Under the pieces are notes generated by a model that was not told the origin of the DNA, did no database searches, and saw only the letters and a list, made by a program, of their open reading frames with translations. The position numbers were made by a program, and so were the translations under genes. Source: Neorhizobium sp. NCHU2750 (GTDB lineage Bacteria > Pseudomonadota > Alphaproteobacteria > Rhizobiales > Rhizobiaceae). Taken from it: DNA of 64,000 bases. Shown one piece after another: positions 26,136 to 34,542 of this stretch; the stretch's first letter is position 1; every line of letters starts with the position of its first letter. The stretch covers positions 1,860,001 to 1,924,000 of the forward strand of contig NZ_CP030827.1 in assembly GCF_003597675.1 (NCBI RefSeq), given 5' to 3'.

Positions 26136-26873
26136 TTGGCTGAACTCAAGAAAATTGCTCTCGAACTCGCCGCGGCGCATCGCGACCCGACCGCTCTGGT
26201 CGACGCGGACGGTCTGCACGACCTGACACGGGAACAGGCCTACACTGTTCAACATGACACCCTTGCCGCGCTGGGCGACACGCCGACCGTCTTCAAGGTC
26301 GCCCTTCCCGCGGACGGAGTGGCCACCAGTTCGCCGATCCCGTCCGCCATGGTCGCCGACACACAGGGAACGATCACGCTTGGCGGCCGCGCCGTCGATG
26401 GTCTGGAAATCGAGATTGCCGCCCGTCTTTCCAAGGACATTACCGCACAGACTGTTGCCGATGGTGTCGATGCGGTTCTGGATGCAATTGACCACTTCGT
26501 CGTCGGCGTGGAGCTTCTCGGCACCCGCTTCAAGGACAAGGACAAAGCAAGCGCATTTGCAAGGCTCGCCGACCTGATGACGACGGGTGGCTACGTGATC
26601 GGCAAAGAGACCCTGGCTGCCCAGCCGGATGTCGCCGGTCTGCCGGTCACCCTTTCTGTCGATGGGAAAGTCGTCCAGAGCGAGACCGCCCGCTATCCGT
26701 TCACCGATGCGCTGACGCCGATCATGGCGGCCATAGGGACGGTTCCGGAAGGATTTCGCAAGGGATCTCTGGTGACGACAGGATCGCTCTCCCCCCTGCT
26801 CATGTCGCCGCCGAAGGGTGAGGTCTCGATCAAGCTTGGCGACTTCGCACCGATCGTGTTCCGACTCGCCTGA
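26136..26873 (+). CDS. 2-keto-4-pentenoate hydratase-family protein
   Basis: A 245-residue protein of the hydratase/decarboxylase family that acts on 2-oxo acids in aromatic catabolism. Visible family features are the N-terminal ALELAAAHRDPTALVD...LTREQAYTVQ, then GLEIEIAARLSKDI with a metal-type Glu, ELLGTRFKDKDKASAFARLA, and the C-terminal KGEVSIKLGDFAPI. No other meta-cleavage gene is near, so the substrate is open. Start chosen as TTG 26136, 6 bases after AAGGAAG; the ORF extends upstream without a ribosome site. Confidence 0.72.
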   Translation: MAELKKIALELAAAHRDPTALVDADGLHDLTREQAYTVQHDTLAALGDTPTVFKVALPADGVATSSPIPSAMVADTQGTITLGGRAVDGLEIEIAARLSKDITAQTVADGVDAVLDAIDHFVVGVELLGTRFKDKDKASAFARLADLMTTGGYVIGKETLAAQPDVAGLPVTLSVDGKVVQSETARYPFTDALTPIMAAIGTVPEGFRKGSLVTTGSLSPLLMSPPKGEVSIKLGDFAPIVFRLA

Positions 26874-26976
26874 CGCGCCCTGCAAGACGGCAGGGTCAGG
26901 TATCTCCTGCCCTGCGCAGATAACATGCTTTCGGCCGGGAGATTCGCCCGGCCGAGACAACACGCCCCACCGCCTT

Positions 26977-27384
26977 CTACGCCAGTTCACTCTCGTCGTA
27001 GCGAGCCCGAGCAGCCTTGACCGCCGGATGGTTGTCCGCCGCCCAGGCCAGCACGCGCGACAAGGGCGCAAACAGCGAATGGCCAAGCTCCGTCATCCGA
27101 TATTCCACGCTCGGCGGCTTGGTCGGAAACACCTGCCGGTCGATATAGCCGTCGCGCTGCAAGTCGCGCAAAGTCTGGGTCAGCATTCTTTGGGAAATAT
27201 CCGGCACCATCCGCCGAAGCTCGCTGAACCGGTAAGGCCGCTGCGCCAATGCCTCGAGAATAAGCGTCGACCATTTACCCGCAATGCGGTCGATCACGTC
27301 GCGCACCGGGCAATTGTTCATGTCCCAGCCGGACATGTCGCATTCCTCGCCGTTCAGCATCCGTACCGCACCCTTGGCCACCAT
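26977..27384 (-). CDS. HxlR-family transcriptional regulator
   Basis: A 135-residue winged-helix regulator. The family core is clear: CPVRDVIDRIAGKWSTLILE, then PYRFSELRRMVPDISQRMLT and QTLRDLQRDGYIDR with the wing VEYRMTELGHSL. The Cys in NNCPV is the conserved redox-sensing position of quinone-responsive HxlR proteins such as QorR and YodB. ATG 27384 has a purine-rich GGAAGGGA upstream. It is divergent from a QorB-like reductase, the same arrangement as ytfH/qorB in E. coli. Confidence 0.9.
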   Translation of the reverse strand: MVAKGAVRMLNGEECDMSGWDMNNCPVRDVIDRIAGKWSTLILEALAQRPYRFSELRRMVPDISQRMLTQTLRDLQRDGYIDRQVFPTKPPSVEYRMTELGHSLFAPLSRVLAWAADNHPAVKAARARYDESELA

Positions 27385-27460
27385 GGCGGTTCCCTTCCTG
27401 TAACCATGTCCCTGAAAACTGCCTCCTTTACAGTCGATGGTCAATGCATAATCTAGAGAT

Positions 27461-27477
27461 AGTCTCTTTTTGAGACT
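27461..27477. promoter_or_regulatory. HxlR operator candidate
   Basis: A perfect inverted repeat AGTCTC-TTTTT-GAGACT lies in the divergent gap, 47 bases before the QorB-like start and 77 before the HxlR start. Its position and symmetry suit a dimeric regulator controlling both genes. Confidence 0.55.
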
Positions 27478-27523
27478 TGCATTCAAGGCCGTCGAGACAC
27501 GGCAATACCCGAAGGGAAATACC

Positions 27524-28414
27524 ATGACCAAACTCCTCGTCACCGGTGCTACCGGCAAGCTTGGCCGCGCAGTCCTCCATCACCTTCTGGAGACATCCGC
27601 GGTCCCGACCACGGATGTCATCGCCGCAAGCCGGGATCCGTCGAAGCTTGCCGACCTTGCCGCCAAGGGCATCGAAACCCGCAAGGCGGATTTCGCCGAT
27701 GAGGCCGGCCTTGCCGCAGCCTTTGCCGGCGTTGACCGGCTGCTGATCATCTCGACCGACGATCTCGTCACCCCCGGCGGCCGTCTGAAGCAGCACAAGG
27801 CGGCTGTTGCAGCCGCAGCCAAGGCAGGCGTAAAGCACATTCTCTACACGTCCATGCCCAACCCGGACAAATCGCTGGTCTCGTTCGCCTCGGATCATCT
27901 TGGCACCGAGGAAGCGGTCAAGGCGACCGGTATCCCCTACACCATCCTGCGCAACGCCTGGTATGACGACAATTATCTGATGTCGATGCCGCACAATCTG
28001 GCCACTGGCACGTGGTATACGGCCATGGGCTCCGGCAAGGTTTCAAATATCAGCCGCGATGACTGCGCTCGTGCCGCCGCCGCAGCCCTTGCCAAGCCAC
28101 TGGCCGGCAGCGTCACCCTGACGCTCACCGGCTCTGAAACCCTTGGGGCGGAAGAGATTGCAGCTCTCGTATCGAAGGCCGCCGGCAAGCCGCTCGCCGT
28201 CGTGCAACTCACCGACGAACAACTGGCCGGTGGCATGACCTCTGCCGGCCTTCCCGATTTCCTCGTAAAGATGCTGGTCTCGGCCGATGCCAATATCCGC
28301 GCCGGCAATTTCGACCTAGTCACGGGCGATTTCGAGACCCTCACCGGAGCCAAGCCGCAACTGCTGTCAGCCTATCTGGAAGGCCAGAAGAGCGCCCTGC
28401 TCGCCAGCCATTGA
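27524..28414 (+). CDS. NmrA-like NAD(P)H:quinone oxidoreductase (QorB type)
   Basis: A 296-residue Rossmann-fold protein of the atypical SDR/NmrA group. It starts MTKLLVTGATGKLGRAVLHHL, with the glycine-rich cofactor site, then SRDPSKLADLAAKGIETRKADF, KHILYTSMPNPDKSLVSFA and GIPYTILRNAWYDDNYL. This is the order seen in E. coli QorB (YtfG), which reduces quinones with NADPH. ATG 27524 is preceded by GAAGGGA at 27511-27517. The divergent HxlR gene probably represses it until quinones or electrophiles appear. Confidence 0.88.
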   Translation: MTKLLVTGATGKLGRAVLHHLLETSAVPTTDVIAASRDPSKLADLAAKGIETRKADFADEAGLAAAFAGVDRLLIISTDDLVTPGGRLKQHKAAVAAAAKAGVKHILYTSMPNPDKSLVSFASDHLGTEEAVKATGIPYTILRNAWYDDNYLMSMPHNLATGTWYTAMGSGKVSNISRDDCARAAAAALAKPLAGSVTLTLTGSETLGAEEIAALVSKAAGKPLAVVQLTDEQLAGGMTSAGLPDFLVKMLVSADANIRAGNFDLVTGDFETLTGAKPQLLSAYLEGQKSALLASH

Positions 28415-28493
28415 TATCTGTCTGCTGACCGTGGAAAACCTGAAGCGCCGGCGAACGAACACGTTCCGCCGGCGTTGATATCGCGCGCGGCGC

Positions 28494-29096
28494 TTAATTG
28501 ACTGCGCCGAACGTATGGTCCGAAACGACCTGATTGCGCCCCGACATCTTTGCCATGAACAGGAACTGCTCGGCAGCATTGAGATAATTGTCGAATGTCT
28601 CGGGTCCATGGATGTCAGCAAGGCCGATCGATACGGTCAAACCGATCATCTCTCCCTTCCACCCGATTGGGCGCGCGGCAAGCTCCTGCCGCAACTGGTC
28701 GAAATTCTCGGTCGCCTGTGCTCCATCCTGGCCAGCCAGCAGCAGCCCGAACTGATCGAACCCGAGATGCGCCACATGCATGTTTCGCTGCGATGCCAAG
28801 CGCAGGAGGTTGGCGCCAAACTCGGAAAGAACCTCGTCCGCACACTCCTCGCCAAAGGATTCGGAGATGCGGAAAAGCCGGTCGATATCGACGATGGCCA
28901 CACTGCAAGGCTCGCCGTTCTCGATACAGTCGGCGACCGTTGGCTCCCCGGCACGATAAAATTCCTCGATCGAGAAAAGCTTCTCTTCAAATGGAAGCCT
29001 CGGCTCGAACCTGTCGGGAAGCGGCGCCACCACGGCCTGCACGACAAAATCGCTGGGCTCGGATCGCTGGCGTTTCTGGCTAACGATATAGGGCAT
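28494..29096 (-). CDS. Degenerate GGDEF-domain protein
   Basis: A 200-residue protein whose residues about 60-195 follow the GGDEF fold (SVAIVDIDRLFRISESFGEE, then the active loop, then GLTVSIGLADIH and LNAAEQFLFMAKMSGRNQVV). The signature loop reads HLGFDQFGLL, so GG(D/E)EF has become GFDQF. Diguanylate cyclase activity is therefore unlikely; it may bind c-di-GMP or GTP, or act as a protein partner. There are no membrane segments. It lies 18 bases after the REC-REC gene, so the two are probably one operon. Confidence 0.75.
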   Translation of the reverse strand: MPYIVSQKRQRSEPSDFVVQAVVAPLPDRFEPRLPFEEKLFSIEEFYRAGEPTVADCIENGEPCSVAIVDIDRLFRISESFGEECADEVLSEFGANLLRLASQRNMHVAHLGFDQFGLLLAGQDGAQATENFDQLRQELAARPIGWKGEMIGLTVSIGLADIHGPETFDNYLNAAEQFLFMAKMSGRNQVVSDHTFGAVN

Positions 29097-29114
29097 GCTA
29101 CACCTGTACTGCGA

Positions 29115-29963
29115 CTACGCGACGTTTTTCACATCGCCGATACCGCGCACCGATCGCATCGAACGGATCTGGATCAGCGTATCGAGGTTTTGATTGACCC
29201 GGCAGTAGAACTCCTCGTCGATGAACGGCCGCAGCATGAAGTCGTTGCCGCCGGCCTTCAGGAAGCGTGCCGACAGATGACGGTCCGACGACGAAGAGAC
29301 GCCGATGATGCGCAACTCATGAGAGCCGCGCACTGAGCGGATACGCCGCGTCAGCTCGAAACCGTCGATATCCGGCATGTTGTAGTCGGTGATGACGAGG
29401 CTGATATCCTTGTTCGCCTTCAGCAGTTCCAGCGCCTTGGCACCATTTTCCGCCGTGCTGACGCGGAAATTGTAGCGCTTGAGGCGGCTCGAGAGCAGCG
29501 CCCGCGCCGTCGGACTGTCATCGACGATCAGCACGTGGTGACGGTGATTGGTCAGGAACCTGCAGACCGATTCCGCCAGCATTTCGACGGCAAACACATT
29601 GTCCTTGAGAATATAGTCGACGATGTCCTTGGTCAGAAGCTTGTCGCGGGTTTCCTGGTGGAAGGTGCCCGTGAAGACGATCGTCGGGATAGACAGATCG
29701 ATCAGATATTCCAGCGCCTCGCCGTTCTCCGCCCCCGGCAGATTGATGTTGGAGATCGCCAGCGTGATCGGATCGGTCGACCGGTCATAGGCCAGTTGCA
29801 GATCTTCGAAATTGCGGCAGATCTCCACATCGATGTCGAACAGCTCCTTGAGCCTCATTCCGATCATCGACGTGAATACGTTGGAATCCTCGGCGAGCAG
29901 AATGCGCGAGTGACCAAGTGTTTCACCGGAATACTGCATCCCGGAAATGCCAAGGAATGTCAT
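29115..29963 (-). CDS. Tandem receiver (REC-REC) response regulator
   Basis: A 282-residue protein made of two receiver domains and no DNA-binding domain. REC1 (about residues 20-135, ILLAEDSNVF...) has Asn where the phosphorylated Asp should be (AISNINLPG). REC2 (about 145-260) keeps the acidic pair and Asp (VLIVDDSPTAR; VITDYNMPDIDG) but has Arg instead of the conserved Lys (DFMLRPF). PleD has REC-REC-GGDEF in one chain; here the GGDEF part is the next gene and is itself degenerate. ATG 29963 has AAGGG nearby upstream; an earlier ATG at 29999 is possible. Confidence 0.85.
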   Translation of the reverse strand: MTFLGISGMQYSGETLGHSRILLAEDSNVFTSMIGMRLKELFDIDVEICRNFEDLQLAYDRSTDPITLAISNINLPGAENGEALEYLIDLSIPTIVFTGTFHQETRDKLLTKDIVDYILKDNVFAVEMLAESVCRFLTNHRHHVLIVDDSPTARALLSSRLKRYNFRVSTAENGAKALELLKANKDISLVITDYNMPDIDGFELTRRIRSVRGSHELRIIGVSSSSDRHLSARFLKAGGNDFMLRPFIDEEFYCRVNQNLDTLIQIRSMRSVRGIGDVKNVA

Positions 29964-30177
29964 ATCGACCCTTACGAACAAAAAATTACGCCCCGGCAAT
30001 CGTTTTACTTAAATCGATTTGCAGAACCGTTAATCGGACAGGTCAATTCAGGACAAATCGTCCCTCGCCGCGGCACACATTTCTGGTTAGGTCAAAAAAT
30101 CGTGGCGTCCCATGGCTAATGAAACAGTATTCCCAAATGTAAAACTTTAAACATGAAGTATTTGGAGAGAACGAAGC

Positions 30178-30202
30178 AGAGGGGTGCCACTCACCCCTCC
30201 AC
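30178..30202 (-). terminator. Possible terminator of the MscS-like gene
   Basis: Short hairpin (AGAGGGGTG paired with CACCCCTC) starting 11 bases after the stop of the channel gene. No T run follows, so it may only stabilise the transcript end. Confidence 0.35.
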
Positions 30203-30212
30203 CCGTTTCAAA

Positions 30213-32732
30213 TCAGGCGCCGCCGCGCATGTCGGGCTCTTCGGCAAGGACTGGAGCACCGTGATGGAAAACCACTTCCGAGCGCGGGAACGGTATCTCG
30301 ACGCCCTGTGCCTTGAACCGCTTCAGGATCTCCACCCTCACGGCATTTCTCACCCGCAACCCGTCGGACATGTCGGCCAGATGGAAACGTAGTTCGAAAT
30401 CGAGCGACGAGCCGCCGAACGCCAGGAACTCTACATGCGGCTCCGGATTTCGCAGGATCTCCGGCACCTCTGCCACGATATCAAGCAAAATCGAGATCAC
30501 CTGTTCCGGATCGCTGTCATAGCTGACGGACACTTTGATCTCGGATCGCTGGATACGGTTCTTCAGCGTCCAGTTTCCGACCGCAGCGTTGATCAGGTCA
30601 GAATTCGGAACGATGATCGCCTGCTGACGAGCGGTTTCGATCTCGGTTGCACGCACCGAAATGCGCTTGACCGTGCCCTCCGTCGTGCCCGTCACCACAT
30701 AGTCGCCCACCCTGAAGGGCCGCTCGACAAGCAGAATGAGGCCGGAAACAAAGTTCGACACGATGTTCTGCAGGCCGAAACCGATACCGACCGACAAGGC
30801 GGACGCGACCAGTGCGAGGTTCGACAGATTGATCCCCGCCGCCGATACGCCGATGATAGCCGCCAGACCGATACCAAGATAGCCGATACCGGTCTTGACC
30901 GAGTTTCGCACGCCGATATCGACATGGCTCCGGGCGAGTACGTTCCCGTCGATCCACTTCTGGATCCAGTGCGTCACGACATAGCCGACCGCAAACAACA
31001 GCAATCCGCCGAAAATCCCGACGATCGAGATCGAGATGCTGCCGATGCGGAATTCGGTAAAGAAGCTGAATATCCATGACTGGATGTCGGTGATCTGGAA
31101 ACCCCAGGTGATCAGGATCAGCGGGATGCCGAGTGCGAGTGCGATCACATAGATCCCAAGCCCGACGAACAGGCCCGTCTGGTCAAGCCCCACGTCGCCG
31201 AAACCATAGCGCTCGGCAAGCCGCAGCCCCAGTCCCGTGTCATGGAACGCGCCACGCTTGGAAATGGCCTTGCCCGACAGCAGCCCGATATAAATCAGCA
31301 CCATCATGGCACCGGTCAGGACAATCTGCGTCGAGGCGAACCGTGCCAACCCGATATAACCAGCCATGACGCTCAGAAGCAGAAGGCCGCCCATGACCCT
31401 GAACAGCAGCGCAAACGAACGCGGCCAGTGTCGGCCTCGTCCTGCCGTATCCTCGCCGTCTCCGATCACCGGACGTATGAACGAGATAGCGATCAGGATC
31501 AATCCGATCAGAACCGAGGCAATCAGGCTCTTGGCGATTGTCAACACCACCGGCGAGTTCAGCGCCTCGCTGACCGCTCCGAGAAGGTAATCGAGACCGT
31601 TGATCACCGCCATGGCGATGATCGTCATGCTGAGAAAGCGTGCGCCTGCATCGGTGATCTTGACCAGCCGCCAGCCGGGCGCGTGCGGAGCGAGCGCCGC
31701 ATAGGTGAGCTTCCAGACGAAGTGGACCAGCCAGAGGAAGCCGAACAACGTCGAGATGATCGGCGCCACGTCAGGCCGCAAGACATTGAAGCCTTCGAGG
31801 AAGAGATAGGACGTGATCAGGAAGGCCGCGAATGTGACGGTCTGCAGCACGGTCGACCAGAACGTATAGGACAGCCTCTTGATATAGGGGATATCCTCAC
31901 TGCCGACGCGACGGACGAAACGCCCGAAAAGGCGATAGCCGCCCGCGAAAAAGAGAACCGCAGCGCCGATAGACAGCGCGATCGCGCCCATCAGCGACAG
32001 AGCCTTGAAGCGCCAGACGAAAGTCAGCCAGCTGCCGATCGTCGCATTGAAATTGTGGACTTCCGTGACGAAGGCGTCGCCCGCTTCTGAAAACAGGTCC
32101 GAGCTCAGTTCGGTATGCCGGAAAAGTGTACGCGCAAACAAGGCCCGGCGCAGCGTGGTAATCGAATTGGCCAACTGTGTCGCGCTGTTTTGCAGGTTGC
32201 TCGCGTCACCGACGATGAGGTTGAGCTGCGATCGCTCGTTCTGCAGCCGGCTGCGCTCCTCGGATACGGCCGGAGCTTCGGCCGGCTGTCCGGCCGCCGG
32301 GGGCTCTCCGAGACTGGTCAACCGGTTCTGGATCTGCTCGACGCGAACCTTCATCGCGTCCGACGCCGCCTGCATGTCACCGATAATGGCTTCGGCCTTG
32401 ACCCTGATATCCGCCAGCTTGGCATCGTCATCGGAAGACGATTCGACATTCTGCTGGAAGGTATTCAACTGCTGGCGCAATCCGTCCAGCTTGTCCTTCA
32501 TCTCTATATTGATCGAGTCTGCGGTGACATCGGCCTTCGCATCCTGCGCGGGTGCTGCCTGTGGCGCAGATGAGGACGATGCCGCTTCCGGCTGGATCGC
32601 GGTCTGCGCAAAAGCCACTTGCGCCGACACTGAGGCACCGAGCATAATCAGGCACGCCGCAACCACAAGACGCGGCCTGCAGGCATCGACGGATGTGGCA
32701 AGGGAGGAGCCGAGGAGGGAGAAAAGTTTCAC
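30213..32732 (-). CDS. Large mechanosensitive channel, MscS family with DUF3772 domain
   Basis: An 839-residue inner-membrane protein. A signal peptide (VVAACLIMLGASVSAQVAFA) leads to a periplasmic region with coiled-coil (about residues 75-180, KDKLDGLRQQLNTFQQNVES), the DUF3772 part. Around ten membrane helices follow. The C-terminal third is the MscS pore and vestibule: GIGFGLQNIVSNFVSGLILL, then ERPFRVGDYVVTGTTEGTVK and IVPNSDLINAAVGNW. Such channels release solutes on osmotic downshock. It is transcribed alone. Confidence 0.9.
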   Translation of the reverse strand: MKLFSLLGSSLATSVDACRPRLVVAACLIMLGASVSAQVAFAQTAIQPEAASSSSAPQAAPAQDAKADVTADSINIEMKDKLDGLRQQLNTFQQNVESSSDDDAKLADIRVKAEAIIGDMQAASDAMKVRVEQIQNRLTSLGEPPAAGQPAEAPAVSEERSRLQNERSQLNLIVGDASNLQNSATQLANSITTLRRALFARTLFRHTELSSDLFSEAGDAFVTEVHNFNATIGSWLTFVWRFKALSLMGAIALSIGAAVLFFAGGYRLFGRFVRRVGSEDIPYIKRLSYTFWSTVLQTVTFAAFLITSYLFLEGFNVLRPDVAPIISTLFGFLWLVHFVWKLTYAALAPHAPGWRLVKITDAGARFLSMTIIAMAVINGLDYLLGAVSEALNSPVVLTIAKSLIASVLIGLILIAISFIRPVIGDGEDTAGRGRHWPRSFALLFRVMGGLLLLSVMAGYIGLARFASTQIVLTGAMMVLIYIGLLSGKAISKRGAFHDTGLGLRLAERYGFGDVGLDQTGLFVGLGIYVIALALGIPLILITWGFQITDIQSWIFSFFTEFRIGSISISIVGIFGGLLLFAVGYVVTHWIQKWIDGNVLARSHVDIGVRNSVKTGIGYLGIGLAAIIGVSAAGINLSNLALVASALSVGIGFGLQNIVSNFVSGLILLVERPFRVGDYVVTGTTEGTVKRISVRATEIETARQQAIIVPNSDLINAAVGNWTLKNRIQRSEIKVSVSYDSDPEQVISILLDIVAEVPEILRNPEPHVEFLAFGGSSLDFELRFHLADMSDGLRVRNAVRVEILKRFKAQGVEIPFPRSEVVFHHGAPVLAEEPDMRGGA

Positions 32733-32892
32733 AGGTCTCTCGTCTTGTTGATCGAATCGGCTCGAAAGGTAGGGCCTGTTCGCGGCGAAGAAAAGGAAAC
32801 TGCGAATTCTAATAAACCGGCAGGGAACCTTGGAACATTTCGGAACGTTACCCGCGGCATTTTATCAATTCACTCATGGAAAGGGTAAGGCC

Positions 32893-33144
32893 ATGGAACA
32901 GGCAGGGATCGGCTGGATAGCAGCGATCATCATCGGCGGCATTGCAGGATGGCTGGCCGAGAAATTCATGAAGAGCGACATGGGCATCCTCATGAATATC
33001 ATTCTCGGCATTGTCGGCGCCATCGTCGCCAATGCGATCCTCGGCGTCTTCGGCGTCGTGCTCGGAGGCTGGATCGGTTATCTCATCGCCGGCTTCATCG
33101 GCGCCTGCATCCTGATCGCCGTGGCGCGCATGTTCAGGCGCTGA
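32893..33144 (+). CDS. GlsB/YeaQ/YmgE-family small membrane protein
   Basis: An 83-residue protein with three Gly-rich helices (IGWIAAIIIGGIAGWLAEKF; IILGIVGAIVANAILGVFG; GWIGYLIAGFIGACILIAVA), the transglycosylase-associated (misnamed) YeaQ/GlsB family, often stress-induced. The short basic tail ARMFRR faces the cytoplasm. ATG 32893 is preceded by AAGGGTAAGG. The frame stays open upstream to 32830 but without a site. Molecular function of the family is unknown. Confidence 0.85.
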   Translation: MEQAGIGWIAAIIIGGIAGWLAEKFMKSDMGILMNIILGIVGAIVANAILGVFGVVLGGWIGYLIAGFIGACILIAVARMFRR

Positions 33145-33152
33145 CGCCCCCC

Positions 33153-33647
33153 TCAGGGCGCGAGGGCAATTTTCTGTTCGTCGCGCCCGAGGATCTCGCA
33201 AAGCACCGACACAACCAGATTGTGATCCTCCCGTTGCGGCAATCCCGAAACGGTTATCGCACCGATACATCCGGTACCGCTCACGGTGATCGGAAAGCTG
33301 CCCCCATGGGTGGCATAATCGGCATCGGCCAATCCGTATCTCGCCTGGACCGTCGTTTCATCACGCGCAAGCTGCCGACCGATCCCGTAGCTGGAGCGGA
33401 AGAAATTCATCACAACATTGCGCTTGCGGCGTACCCAGCGGGCATTGTCCGCAGTCGAGCCGGGAAGCGCGCAGTAGAACATCGGCATCGAATGACAGGT
33501 AATGTCGATGGCAACGGCAAGACCGCGCTCGGCGGCAACCGCCCTCAGCCGCGAGCCAACGACCCAGGCCGTATCGGCGTTGAACTCATCGAACACGAGC
33601 ACACGCTCCTGTTCGGCAATCGTCGCAATATCCTCGTCGAATGACAT
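33153..33647 (-). CDS. HbpS/UPF0303-type (DUF336) heme-degrading-domain protein
   Basis: A 164-residue protein of the HbpS-like/UPF0303 family. Family features include ALAVAIDITCHSMPMFYCAL, ADNARWVRRKRNVVMNFFRS, and HGGSFPITVSGTGCIGAITV. The related HbpS binds heme or corrinoids; UPF0303 members are uncharacterised. ATG 33647 with AGGAGA upstream is chosen over the earlier ATG at 33662. It lies 14 bases after the FMN reductase gene in the same direction, suggesting a redox-related pair. Its end is 8 bases from the convergent GlsB-like gene. Confidence 0.8.
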   Translation of the reverse strand: MSFDEDIATIAEQERVLVFDEFNADTAWVVGSRLRAVAAERGLAVAIDITCHSMPMFYCALPGSTADNARWVRRKRNVVMNFFRSSYGIGRQLARDETTVQARYGLADADYATHGGSFPITVSGTGCIGAITVSGLPQREDHNLVVSVLCEILGRDEQKIALAP

Positions 33648-33661
33648 GCCCTCTCCTTTCA

Positions 33662-34210
33662 CTATCGGCGCCCCCGCCCCATGTGGACGAAGGCTTGCAA
33701 CTCGTCGACAGCAAAGCCGATCCGCTCTTGCAGGGCAGGCGAGGCAATCTCGTGACCCGAAAAATCGTTATTCGAGGCATAGATGGCCGTCGGAATCGTA
33801 TGGGCCATGAAGAAGCCGAAGAGCGGTCGCAACTGATGTTCCACCATCAGCGCATGGCGCTCTCCACCGCCTGTCGCGGTGATCAGCACAGGCTTGCCGC
33901 GCAACTGCTGCGGGTCGATCAAATCGATGAAATGCTTGAACATGCCTGGATAGCTGCCCTTGTAGGTGGGCGAGCCGATGACCAGCAGATCCGCCTCCAC
34001 CACCGCCGACATCACCTCGGCGCCCGCCGGATCCAGGTCGAACTGCGTTTTGGCCACGCCGAGCGAATCGCCCACATCGGCGAGATCATAAACCGCCTTT
34101 TCTAGGCCATATCGGGCGCAGGCGAGTTCCGCCACATATGCGACCAGCGCTGACGTCTTGGACGGCCGACCGTAACTTCCGGAAAACCCCACCAGTTTCA
34201 ACTCAACCAC
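33662..34210 (-). CDS. NADPH-dependent FMN reductase (SsuE/MsuE family)
   Basis: A 182-residue flavodoxin-like reductase supplying reduced FMN. The FMN loop is VGFSGSYGRPSKTSALVAYV and the second contact GSPTYKGSYPGMFKHFIDLI; TATGGGERHALMVEHQLRPL and FGFFMAHTIPTAIYA follow as in MsuE/SsuE. No sulfonate monooxygenase or transporter is adjacent, so the partner is unknown. Start is GTG 34210. It is followed by the UPF0303 gene. Confidence 0.85.
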   Translation of the reverse strand: MVELKLVGFSGSYGRPSKTSALVAYVAELACARYGLEKAVYDLADVGDSLGVAKTQFDLDPAGAEVMSAVVEADLLVIGSPTYKGSYPGMFKHFIDLIDPQQLRGKPVLITATGGGERHALMVEHQLRPLFGFFMAHTIPTAIYASNNDFSGHEIASPALQERIGFAVDELQAFVHMGRGRR

Positions 34211-34542
34211 CCTACTCTGAACGCGCGACCGCTACCCTATGCACCGTCCGACGTAGCATTTCGCAGTCTGCGGGAAAAGGCGTTCGTGAGGTCCCGGCTG
34301 ACGCATGCGTCGCACAAGGACATGATCGCCGCTCCATAAAAGACAACCTCTGCACGCATACAATAACGACAACTGGCCCGCCGATGCCTGATATTGCGTG
34401 TATACGACTTGCCTTGATGATTTTTGCGGAATAATTCCGGAATATCGTCCGCCAGGATCCCTCACAGGACCCGGCAATATTCGGGGGGAGACTTGCTCGC
34501 ACTCACGTCGGCAAGGGGAAACGGGTACAAGGGTTACGCTTT
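34211..34542. promoter_or_regulatory. Gene-free leader region before the TerC-like gene
   Basis: The 332-base gap holds the promoters of the divergent FMN reductase and TerC-like genes. Part of it may fold: TTCCGGAATAT (34435-34445) can pair with AATATTCGG (34476-34484). A G-rich run and AAGGGG follow before the ribosome site AAGGG (34529-34533). TerC-family genes are often under the manganese (yybP-ykoY) riboswitch, but the conserved core of that element is not recognisable here. Confidence 0.4.

Noticed and set aside
25820..26149. Minus-strand frame containing VFEKFGDWLRASGCGNLQSW, looking like a transposase helix
   Set aside because: The resemblance to IS5-type transposases is slight, there are no catalytic motifs, inverted ends or target duplications, and the frame has no start signal.
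34435..34542. A yybP-ykoY manganese riboswitch before the TerC-like gene
   Set aside because: The position and G-rich run fit, but the conserved core loops could not be found by eye; kept only as an unspecified leader.
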